From Neolecta irregularis DAH-3 (Eukaryota; Ascomycota; Neolectomycetes; Neolectales; Neolectaceae): a stretch of DNA of 25,115 bases. The stretch covers positions 1 to 25,115 of the forward strand of contig LXFE01003940.1 of assembly GCA_001929475.1 (NCBI GenBank). Reading direction: 5' to 3'. Shown here one piece after another: positions 1 to 8,983 of the stretch (positions within the stretch are counted from its first letter, which is position 1; each line of letters begins with the position of its first letter). A program made the translations under genes and the position numbers. Under the pieces are notes generated by a model, which made no database searches, had not been told where the DNA came from, and saw only the letters and a program-made list of their open reading frames with translations.

Positions 1-483
1 TTGGAAATTGTCGCTGATTTTCGCCTCGGCGAGATGGTCAATCAGATTCGTGGTGGTTTGTCCCCCCTGTATCTAGGCCGAGTTTTAGGATCGCTGAATG
101 ATTGTACAAGTGAACGAGTCGATGTAAAAGCGGTTTACGCCGCCGCCAATGGAAGTATTGGGATCTTTGGCTTAATCAAACAAGGATTAAAACTGCAAAA
201 AGATCTGACAAAAGTAATAACATGCATAAGCGGCCAAACTCACCAAAAGTAAGTCCTGAAACACCCCCGTCGGCATTTAGATATAGAGCATTTTCAAACG
301 ATCGGCGGACAATGGACCAATCTCGACGATGCGTCGATGGCGATCTTATCGCGCGGTTTCCTGAACTGGATGGATCATTCTCAAATGCAACTAGTTGTCC
401 ACGGCGGAAATGGGTGCGAGTCGCTCGATCTTTCAGTCGAAAGGGTATCCAGTCTTGTAGAAGAGCTAGTTCGTTTGCATTAA
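1..483 (+). CDS. 3' end of an unrecognised protein gene (partial; in-frame stop at 250-252)
   Basis: Frame 1 is open from the first base to a TAA at 250-252 and encodes about 83 residues. The same frame then reads on from 253 to a second TAA ending at 483, giving about 76 more residues that look protein-like (for example IEHFQTIGGQW, then MAILSRGFLNWMD, near the end SSLVEELVRLH). The start lies outside the window. I do not recognise the family. An intron covering the first TAA would fit the rest of the window, and good donors exist at 214 (GTAATA) and 249 (GTAAGT), but no combination with a nearby AG gives a short intron that keeps frame 1; 214-288 (75 nt) keeps it but is long for this window. 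Alternatives are that the real protein ends at 252, or that this is a decaying gene. It converges on the XlnR-like gene on the other strand, whose stop is at 641. Confidence 0.35.
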
Positions 484-640
484 TATGTACAATTATGGTC
501 AGGCTACCGGTATTAAATAAATCTCCTCCATATCCTCAATATACATCCGAATTCGCCTGTCAATGATCCAAACCCTCGACCAAACAGTCTTCCCTCTCAT
601 ATACACTTCATCTCACGCCTCATAACTTCAATCTCAACTT

Positions 641-2849
641 CTAAACAACAAGTCCTCTTCCGTCTCCACACCAACGGTACAATTTCAACACTTCTAGTTT
701 CCCACTCTTGGCTTCAAATTCAACTTGTTCGGTTGTAGCTTCATGTAGCGCTGTTCTCATAACTTTGCGAAAATTGCGCTAGAGTCAATATTTGACGGAA
801 AAGGACCGATACTTGGTATTGTGTATCAAGAGTTACAACACAACTCTCATGAGCCCGGATGATGATTTCACACGCTTCAAGCACTGCGGGACTCGCACTC
901 GGACCGAGTTTATCAACGATCAAAAGAATCAGAAACGAGCCTTGTAATAGGTAGATTCCGAAAAACCAAGGCATCAGCGTCAAATCCGGGTCGATTTGCA
1001 GAATATGGTTGACGGCCTATGAGGTTTGTGTGTGAAAATGGAGAAGAGGTACATGGGCGGCACTAACGGCTTGAGCGGTAGCTGTAACAAACTCTTCACT
1101 CGAGATCCAACCGTCAGTGTCCTTTATCATTTCAATTACATCCCACTTCCCTAGGTCATCAGCTCGCCAATCCTCTTTTCCAATATACCCGAAATGAGAA
1201 TATAAATGGCATGCCAGATCTGTAAAGCATACATTCGAAAGGTGCCGTCATATCGCCAATTCTCAAGGCTAATCCGATAACTTTCCAATTTTTGCACAAT
1301 CTGCACTTTTAAATGCCCTAGATCGCCAAAATTCAGGGTGATACTCTGATATATCTCATGAAGAATGACAACTTGTCCGAGAATAGACATTAGCGGCAGA
1401 AAGAACCCAAAAATATCGCTTCCGCGAACGAGAAAATAGGGTCCATGGGGATGATCAGAGGGCGGTACCGGCAGATCTTCGTTGCTGTTCCAATGGAATT
1501 CGTCGCACGGTTGATATAATCCAGCCGTTTCGACATCGGTGATCGCCATCGTCCGATTATAGCACAATGCAAGATGCCGATCCATGGCATACAGTAACCA
1601 CCAAGAACGTCTTCGTTCTTCTCTCTCGTCTTGAGATATGGAATTATCGACTGTTTCACAATTAAAACGTAGTTCTCGAGCAAGAGAAATTCCACTATGA
1701 AACCAACGTAGTGATACGCCCTTGAACTCTGACGCTGCAATCATAACGCTGATTTGAATGTAGCCTCAAGAGTTAGAGCAAATATCTATTTGAGACATAC
1801 AAATGACGTCGTCCAATCCGCCTCCACATATTTCATCGTGTTGCAAAGGCCTTAGGCTTATCAAACAGAGCTCAAATAGACGCTGAACCAATCGTGCCCG
1901 GGAGACGGGGGTGTTTGTGAGATAGGGGTGATTGCACGTATGAGCAGCGACGCCTACAAGTCAGCGTGAGCTTCATTCTCCATACAAAGAATAGCGAATA
2001 GCAGGGCCGGTGTCGTTCGTCGCTGAGTCCCAGGCGTTCTAGCCAAACAATTCCGTTTCCGAAGACAATGGGCGAGAACATAGGGATTTAGATCGGAAAA
2101 GTATGTTTCCAACAGATCTGACGCGACATTTGCAGGTAGGAAATGGAGTTGAGCAAGTACTGGTTCGAGAATCGGATACTTGATAGCAGGAGAAGGGGGA
2201 GCTACCCGAATAAATGGAAATTTGTCATGGGGATATACTCATCAGTGTATAGTCAGAAGCCGGTTCGCCCAAGCCTGGGATACCAGACATGAAAGGAGAA
2301 ACATTGGAAATATGATGGTGCTCTAGGTAGGTTGGCGAAGCTGTCGATGTTCTCGAGCTAGTAGGACTCGCGGTATGTGGATGGATATGCAGGGGTTGGC
2401 CAACAGAGGGAACAGATCGCGGGTGAGGACAAATGATGGGAGAGATTGCTGTTGGGGACAAGATAGAGTCTTTGCGAGACGCCTTTCCGCGTTTCTTTCG
2501 AAGTCTTCTGTATTCACAAGTGAGATGGCAATCTATTTAATAAGCAGATGTTGAACGAAGCACCAAAGTGTCGGATTGGAGAATACAGGACACGCGGACC
2601 GCGTAGACGATTAATAGTCTTGTTCGGCTCGAATGTCGCCGACTTAAGCTATGTATTCTGCCTAAACGCAGAGGAGAACCTCGTAATTTCTCGGAAAAGG
2701 AATAAGATCGACATACCCTTGCAATGCGCACAAGGCTGCATCCCATCACACCTTGTGCGGAGCTGGTTACACTGATCACAAGCCCGGCTGATTCTCCGCC
2801 TTACAGAACTCGGCTGGTGCTGAGCCTGATACGACAGATTGTCCGGCAT
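641..2849 (-). CDS. xlnR: XlnR/XYR1-type Zn2Cys6 transcriptional activator of xylanase and cellulase genes
   Basis: Spliced exons: 2849-2717, 2532-2239, 2201-1986, 1953-1801, 1764-1189, 1150-1053, 1016-813, 778-641, giving 603 aa. The zinc cluster is at residues 24-50 ([21 protein letters not shown], Cys 24, 27, 34, 40, 43, 50), followed by the family linker [17 protein letters not shown]. After a Ser/Pro/His-rich stretch comes the fungal_trans region ([43 protein letters not shown]). The C-terminus carries the family blocks [31 protein letters not shown] and [11 protein letters not shown]. In this family the protein is nuclear and activates xylan- and cellulose-degrading genes in response to xylose. 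Introns are 184, 37, 32, 36, 38, 36 and 34 nt; each was placed because it restores family-conserved sequence across the join. At 603 aa it is shorter than usual (about 870-950 aa): the N-terminal extension is nearly absent and the Ser/Gly-rich spacers are short. No upstream in-frame ATG is visible before 2849, but a missed 5' exon is possible. Confidence 0.93.
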
Positions 2850-3807
2850 TATGTAACCTGGTCTGTGAATTAAATGTCGCGGTAGTGACTTGAATGAAAT
2901 CTAGTTTTCTAATCGAGCGATGCGAGGCAGAAAATTAAGAGAAGATGTGAGACATGCCAAGATGGAAATGAACTGGGCCCTGCTGAGCCTGTTCACGAGA
3001 CATATTCAGTTTTGAAAGCGGTTTCCCCTGGCTCTCCCACAAATACTAATACACTTATTAGGTCACGGCGATAAGACGATTAGCAAGTTGGTTTGTCTTT
3101 TTATTTAGAACGTCGCTTTAGGAAGCCTGGGATGGCACAAACATTGAGCAAGCCAGAAAATATTCATGCCTCTCATGAATAACCCCTGTCTCAGGCGGCG
3201 AGCGAGAGAGAGATGGAACACAAGTTCAGGAAAATTGATGACTCAAGTGGATCAAATTTTGCCCAAGGTAAGACATAAGTTTAAGGCTTTTTTCCCTCCA
3301 AAGATTATCATCATGACAACCGTCAGTAGAAAATACGGTCGCTCAGAAGAAATAAATAAATTTCTTATAACAATCAGGAAGAGAGGCCCTGTTTGAAAAG
3401 AATGGCCGTAGACAGATGGTCCAAGATTGAATTTCAGAAAGTCAAATCTACCACGATCCAGAGAGTCAAGGACAAACTCGAATTAGTCCATCGCCAAATC
3501 GATTACGAGAATGGGCACCAAACAGGTTACGGGACCCCTCTCTCGTGCCTGAGAAGAAAGGGGGGTTGTCCATGCGATTCATTAAAGGTGGTTGATCAAA
3601 GGCAATAAGTAGGTGAATTTCACGAAGTGAAAAGGTAAAGCTTCATGACTTTTCCCAATGATCAGATAAAATTTTGCATGCAGGGCAAAGAGTGTTATTC
3701 GTGGGTGTTTGTTGAAAATGCATACACCGCGGGGACATTACCGTTTCATTGTAACTGATTTGCTTTCAATATGATATGCTCAACTCAGGGTCTTCTGGAA
3801 ACATCCT
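2850..3807. other. Intergenic region upstream of the XlnR-like gene; no recognised gene
   Basis: About 960 bases between the XlnR-like start codon and tRNA-Cys, presumably holding the 5' regulatory region of the regulator. Two open stretches on the plus strand (3166-3396 and 3393-3608) encode basic, unrecognised peptides with no conserved motif. They do not splice into anything I know, so I treat them as chance. A GCGGGG hexamer near 3728 fits the CreA consensus SYGGRG, and carbon catabolite repression of XlnR genes is known, but a single hexamer about 880 bases upstream is weak evidence. A short inverted repeat (TTTCAC/GTGAAA) lies near 3618-3632. Confidence 0.4.
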
Positions 3808-3893
3808 GCTCTAATGGCGCAATGGCTAGCGCGTGGGATTGCAGTGTCACGACTATTATCCCAAGGTTGCTTGTTCGAGTCAGGCTTAGAGCT
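3808..3893 (+). tRNA. tRNA-Cys(GCA) with a 13-nt intron
   Basis: The cloverleaf can be drawn completely. Acceptor GCTCTAA (3808-3814) pairs with TTAGAGC (3886-3892). The D stem is GCGC/GCGC (3817-3820 with 3829-3832). The anticodon stem is TGGGA/TCCCA (3834-3838 with 3859-3863). The T stem is GCTTG/CAGGC around loop TTCGAGT. The anticodon is GCA at 3841-3843, preceded by TT. The intron sits at the canonical place, one base 3' of the anticodon (3845-3857, TGTCACGACTATT), and leaves a 7-nt loop. The variable loop is AGGTT, and T3893 is the discriminator expected for tRNA-Cys. The D-arm and TTCGA-loop sequences supply the internal A and B boxes for RNA polymerase III. Confidence 0.95.
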
Positions 3894-3897
3894 AATA

Positions 3898-3907
3898 TTT
3901 TACTTTT
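3898..3907 (+). terminator. Pol III T-run terminators of tRNA-Cys
   Basis: Two TTTT runs (3898-3901 and 3904-3907) begin five bases after the mature 3' end, as expected for Pol III termination with a back-up stop. Confidence 0.7.
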
Positions 3908-4028
3908 GTTCATCGGTCACTCTTGAAAAGATAACTTTAACAAATTCTCTTCAATAGCGGGATCGATCATAAGCGAAGGCGAAGTTCCGATCAAAACAGC
4001 TCAATTTTCAACCCCATACTCTTTCTAA

Positions 4029-4926
4029 ATGACAGGTTTGTTCATTCCCGATTCGCCACCCAACGACGACGATGCCAAAATGGATTCCAAAGATATCCTA
4101 GATGAAATTGATGAGTCGAACCATCCCGACGAACAGCCCACAGCTCAACCTAATAACTTGGATGCTGGTGATCCTGTCATAAAATCTTACAATATCCACA
4201 TAACATCCCGTCTATCGCCATTTCTATACCTCCTCCAATATCCTACGCGGAATGCTCAGCGTCCATACCCAAATCCCATTTCGACAAAATATAAACCGAA
4301 AACGAAAATACTGCAGCTCGAAATTCCAATCGATACAACACACCACTACGACTCTGAAAAAGCGGAAAAATTTCAAGGTGATGGGGAGCACGGTAAATTT
4401 GACAGATTTCGGATTGAAGGAAACATGACTAGCGGGAAGGCAGGATATGCAGTTGGAGTAATTCGGGGAGGTACACTCGATTTTCGCTTAGAATACAATT
4501 ACCCTATAGACAAACTACATCTTACACCCCTTTCTGGGACAGCTATACTGAGACCGACATTTGACTACCTTACACCCCCGAAAGAGCCAAAGAAGGACGA
4601 ACTGAAGACTCCTGGTCAAGCGAAAGCTATACAGGTGCATTCATTTCATCGAGTTCTTTCATCTGAGATCCTAGATTTCCGCCAAAAGCAGCACTCAACA
4701 AGATCCTTCACCCTTGCTAATATTGAGAGTCGCAGAGGAAGAGGAATGGCAGCGACTAGAATGGTGCGATGACAGAGTGCGTCACCCTCATTCTATGGGC
4801 TTGACAGTACAGAGTGAACAAACTGGAACAGTTTGTCAGCATCTGTATTCAACAAACTCTAACGAATTGCGTCCAGTGCAGAATTCGCGGAAGGAGTACC
4901 TCAAACGACTCGCGAGTGGTTCATGA
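4029..4926 (+). CDS. RPC37: DNA-directed RNA polymerase III subunit RPC37/RPC5
   Basis: Spliced exons 4029-4634, 4675-4776 and 4813-4926 give 273 aa. The acidic N-terminus is followed by the RPC5 (Sin-like) domain at about residues 48-190, with family blocks DPVIKSYNIHIT, LYLLQYPTRNAQRPYP, KPKTKILQLEIPIDT, YAVGVIRGGTL, LHLTPLSGTAILRP and PGQAKAIQ. The C-terminal EEEEWQRLEWCDD block becomes in-frame only after removing a 40-nt intron at 4635-4674. The second intron (36 nt, 4777-4812) has no stop and keeps the frame, so it is less certain; it was chosen because its removal brings the downstream residues closer to the family length. In yeast, Rpc37 dimerises with Rpc53 and acts in Pol III initiation, termination and recycling. 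The gene starts 135 bases after the tRNA-Cys gene on the same strand. The ATG at 4029 is the first in the frame. Confidence 0.88.
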
Positions 4927-5521
4927 ATCTGCATTCAATGTTTTGATATTACGCTTCAAAACAGGCTCTATACCTTATACTACAGCTGTAGCATATTACA
5001 TGCCATATTATATTCACAATGGGCTTGTCATTGACGAATGGCGAAACATCACAACTACATATTCTGCTCCGTATTCCATTGAACAGGAATCCTCTGGTCG
5101 ATTCTATATTCAATTTGCATCCTTATATGTTGATAGTGAGACCGAATTCACAGAAATAGATAGACCACCAAAGGGATGCTACACGCACTCGGGAACCTCT
5201 CCTGGGATCACGCGACCCGACGATTCGCCGTAGTTCACAGCTCCATTACAGTATTGTTCAAGAGAGCAGTGTCACAAGGTGGATAGCTTTCTTCTGGGGT
5301 AGTGGGACTCGGAGCAGCTGGAGAAGAGTTAGAACAGTTGCAGAAGGTAGGGATGCTGAATGCAGACCTGCCCAGACTCGCTGGAGAGGTTCTCAACTGA
5401 ATAGTTACTTTCCCTCCAGTAGCGTCCGCTGTTCATATTGTGACAAAAAACTCAACGATTATACCTAACCCGCAGCATATAGCACTCACAGATGCCACAA
5501 AACTACATCTCTAATATCCTA
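4927..5521. other. Convergent intergenic region between RPC37 and the flavodehydrogenase gene
   Basis: About 600 bases between two converging genes. A frame on the plus strand stays open from within RPC37 to 5233, but it overlaps the RPC37 coding exon in another frame and shows no conserved motif. I see no RNA gene or repeat. It probably holds the two 3' UTRs. Confidence 0.4.
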
Positions 5522-7516
5522 TTATGCAAATAGGACCCAGAAAGCAAGTGAAAATATACAAAACACAGTAGACATTGACAAAGAGCTGTATCCTTTTGAG
5601 TGACTATTCGTCAGGGGACTGGTAGCATTCAGTGTAAATGTCTCCCCAAGAGGTGTCGCTGTCGCAGCAATAATACTCCGCGTTTGAACCCCAGTCGACA
5701 TCGCACTCACAGCCATAGAACTCGAACCCCTGAGTTGTAAAATCTTCTCACTAGCAAGTTCCGCAACAGCCATAATAGCCATCTGCGGGTTCACGCTCAA
5801 CAGTCCCGGCACAACACTCCCATCCACTACAAACAAATTATCGGTTCCTATAACTCTAGTGTTTGTATCAACCACTGTACCCAGTGAGCACGAACCACCC
5901 CAGTGATTCGTCTGGCCGGCATTAGACGTAATCCACTCAGTAATCTGCGTGATCGTGCTGGTAGAATCCAGGTTGAGACAATTTATGCCAGAACCAGAGG
6001 CCGCGGCGAGTAGTTTCTGAATATACCCCGCAACATCAGTAGCATCGAGACCAGCGGGATCTGAATATAGCGTACCCGCTTGAAATGGGCGGAAGAGAGA
6101 ATCAAGAGTTACCTTTCCTCGGGATCGCAAACCGCTCGTCCCATATACCCTAATCTCAAACTGCCCTTTGACACTGGAAGGAGCCACCGTCCCTTGAAAC
6201 TAGCTCGTCATACACGCCAATCGCGGAAGAGAGATGTACAGCCACAGTGCGGTTATCGCTGGATACTACAGAGTCGAATAATACCATGGTTTCTCCCGGA
6301 TAAGCGTACGGTCCACTTCGCTTTGACAGGTACAATTTCTCATCGCTTACGATCGGTTGTTCATACGAATATGTATATGGCTGTACCGCGTCACTTTCAA
6401 ACACAAGAAGCGTATCCGGATTATCGTAAAGATTCTCACCAACGGCTTCATTAATAATCCAATCCATCCTATCGGCACTGATCTTTCCCGCCCCTGCCAA
6501 GTTTCCCAATTGTGTCTCAGGGCCAATGGCCGAAGCCATCAAGAGCTGAGGGGAAAACAAGGCTCCTCCAGAGAATACTAGCAACCCCCGGTCATTGAGG
6601 ACGATAGTCCTTGTAGTGCTGTTGTATGAGACGACGATCGAAGAGATTTTAGGACCCACACGAGTTGCGTTAACGACTGTAGCACCGGAAACGAGTGCGA
6701 AATTGGACCTCGAGAGGGCAGATTGAAGATAAGTTTTAACAGGTCCCCCTCTCTGTCCTCCTTCATAATCGAAAATTGTCCGTCCGTAAGCCTAAAACCA
6801 GAGTAAGACTTCACTTGGCGGTCATTTAGAGAACAAACCTTTTTCTTATTATTGTACTCGCTGTTCAATTGGTATTTTACGTAACCGGCCTTGTGCAAAA
6901 ATTCCGACGTCACATTATACGTCGAGTTAAGATATACTTTCCCATCAGCACTAGGAATACTAGTTCCTAAAATTCTGGTCTGCAATTTGTGAAAGGCAGA
7001 GGAAAAAGAATCAGCGTGCCACCCCTCGGGGAACGTCACGTCAAAATCCGAGTCTGGGGGTCTAATCAATATCAGCCGGAAATAACAAATCCACAAAATA
7101 AGGTACCGAAAGTATAGGCCAGCGTTAATAGCAGATCCCCCTCCAATAGTACACCCGCCAAATGCGTTATACCGGTTTCCGCAGAGGAGAGGACTGGAGC
7201 TGGAGCTGAAAATAGAGGAATACAATCCAGGGACGTCAACCCGTGATAGGTTTGTATTGGTCAGCCAAGACGGTCGTTCAAGCCTTCCAGCAATCCAATA
7301 CGAAGGGCCGCCTGATTCCAGCATTAACGTGCTCAACCCCACCTCAGAAAGCCGATCCGCGACTAACGGGTCAATGTTTCTCGACCTACAAGAAATATGG
7401 CTACCAATGATACCTGCGGGTCCAGATCCAACGACTATAGCGTCCCACTGCCGCGTCGTCCAGTCCGCTAGTACCACCGAGGCCAAGAAAACAGTGATTA
7501 TAGACTGCATTTTCAT
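5522..7516 (-). CDS. Secreted CDH-type GMC flavodehydrogenase (AA3_1-like), probably GPI-anchored, no cytochrome domain
   Basis: Exons 7516-7405, 7362-7107, 7061-6839, 6791-6240 and 6199-5522 give 606 aa. A signal peptide (MKMQSIITVFLASVVLA) is followed directly by the FAD-binding Rossmann motif VVGSGPAGIIVADRLSE (about 28-45). FAGC-type and GGGSAINAGLYF motifs follow. The C-terminus has TNHWGGS (His480) and SVNPQM (Asn518), the His/Asn pair of the GMC active site. VVDTNTRVIGTDNLFVVDGS resembles cellobiose dehydrogenase flavodomains. Related enzymes oxidise cellobiose or other sugars at the anomeric carbon and pass electrons to quinones or to lytic polysaccharide monooxygenases; the substrate here is inferred. 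The tail is Ser/Thr-rich and ends in a hydrophobic stretch (STVFCIFSLAFWVLFA), as in GPI-anchored proteins. The AA8 cytochrome domain of classical CDH is absent. Introns are 42, 45, 47 and 40 nt. An in-frame ATG at 7555 would put 13 residues before the signal peptide, so 7516 was preferred. Confidence 0.88.
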
Positions 7517-8377
7517 TGAGGATTCAGTGTCACCGGATTCGAGCAGCTGTTTCAAGAGATCTGAGACTTCCCTTATATAGCAACGGCTTTATCCGCTTAG
7601 GATAATATAGACCACTAGCCGACTCATGGACAGTAAATTTTACCGAGACCATTCGGAATTGGATGATGTGTGAGAACGAGTTGATGGCATTAGGACCTTC
7701 CTCAACTCTTAGTTGTGCTCTTCCAAGATCAAGGAACTTCGCTGCATCCCCAATTTGCTCCTCTCTCTTCCTGTATTTTCTTCTAAAATTCACTTTTCAA
7801 TATTCTATCACACATGTGACATGCCTGTTTCTCATATCTTGTATCACCCTGCAATTTACCGCTGGCGATCTCTATCCTCGGCAACTTTCAAAACAAGTTA
7901 CTATAGATAGTCTGTGTTTGTAATAATGATTGGATCCGTGTCCCCAGAGCGTTATTTACGCTTAAAAAAGGGTTGAGGCCGATGTGATCCTTCTTCTTTC
8001 TGGTAGTGCTGTCGCCATTCGTTAGCAACAGTGGTCTCTCCAGTATAAGACAGTAGTTGGAAGACTGACTGGTGCAATTCCTTTAAAGAATAAACAAGCA
8101 AGAGAATCCTTTTGCGACGGATTTCGATACTAGACTTCTTCCTCTCTATTAACTAACAGATGATATTATAGAATCCTCTTAGACTGGGTTTTATGGGTAT
8201 ACGAAACTCAAAAAGTTTGAGTTACGACTATAGAGCGACATTTTTCTCGCAAATTTAACGCGAATTTGAAGCGTGAACATCAATTGAGGTAGTTTGGGGA
8301 AAATGAGTGGAAAACTTTGGGCTTAACCAATAACACACCAAGCACTTGAATACTAAAAATAAGCCCCGACAACTACA
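7517..8377. promoter_or_regulatory. Divergent intergenic region between the flavodehydrogenase gene and RPB8
   Basis: About 860 bases separate two divergent start codons, so both promoters must lie here. I see no coding exon. Open stretches at 7663-7923 are unrecognised and compositionally ordinary. An 8-bp inverted repeat lies at 8205-8223, and an ACGCG hexamer core near 8260 is upstream of RPB8. I cannot assign functions to these elements from sequence alone. Confidence 0.45.
8205..8223. repeat. Perfect 8-bp inverted repeat upstream of RPB8
   Basis: AACTCAAA and TTTGAGTT flank a 3-base spacer, about 155 bases before the RPB8 start. It could be a dyad protein-binding site or a chance hairpin. 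Confidence 0.35.
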
Positions 8378-8878
8378 ATGTCTGATATCATCCTCCTGGA
8401 CGAAACATTTTACGTGAATAAGATAGATACGTCACGCTATGATAGAGGTGGGTTTTTTCTCTAAGCCTGATTATTGACTTTGCCAAGTTTCCCGGATCGA
8501 AGGAAAATCACAAGCGGGCGATCTCCAAATTACTCTTGACGTCAACACTCAAATCTATCCACTTGAGAATGACGACACTATTTTTCTACAGATTGTGACG
8601 ACTTTAAATCCCGATGGCAGCGATTCGAAAACTTGGAGAGCACAGAAATCAGGTGAAAGAAGTTTAGCAGATGACTGGGAATATGTTTGCTATGGGAAAA
8701 TATACAGATTCGACGAGGGAAAGGATGATAAAGTGTATGTTCAACCAGACAAAAATCATCTTATAGATTTAGTGAGGTATATATTTCCTTTGGAGGATTA
8801 CTATTACGGTTTGAAGGAAGCTATCGAAAACTGAGCAAATTGAGCCATGAAAATGTCTACCTCTTGATCCGGAAATAG
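8378..8878 (+). CDS. RPB8: RPB8, shared subunit (RPABC3) of RNA polymerases I, II and III
   Basis: Exons 8378-8447, 8488-8776 and 8821-8878 give 138 aa, close to the usual 140-150. The whole OB-fold protein can be followed: MSDIILLDETFYVNKIDTSRYDR, then VSRIEGKS after a 40-nt intron, LDVNTQIYPL, the family-typical GERSLADDWEYVCYGKIYRF, and the C-terminal YRKLSKLSHENVYLLIRK, which appears only after removing a 44-nt intron. Without that second intron the frame would run into a short, unrelated ending. Rpb8 is an essential structural subunit that contacts the largest subunit of all three nuclear polymerases. It is followed after only 105 bases by the eIF2B alpha gene on the same strand. The start ATG is fixed by the conserved N-terminus. 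Confidence 0.95.
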
Positions 8879-8983
8879 ATCCAAAGTTTTTATAGGGCGT
8901 CTGTATATTATTTGGTGTAAAATTCAACATTATCGCTTCAACTCGTTATCTTCTTTTCGTGACTCAAACCTCTTCGACTTGAA

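Noticed and set aside
2323-2779. Alternative minus-strand frames over the XlnR zinc-cluster region
   Set aside because: They lie in other frames across the 184-nt intron and exon 2. The frame giving [17 protein letters not shown] matches XlnR exactly in spacing.
3166-3608. Two overlapping basic open frames upstream of tRNA-Cys
   Set aside because: There is no recognisable domain, no convincing splice link between them, and the composition is like the surrounding intergenic DNA.
4814-5233. 139-codon open frame overlapping the end of RPC37
   Set aside because: It overlaps the RPC37 last exon in a different frame and shows no family motif; a 31-nt splice into it would lose the RPC37 C-terminus.
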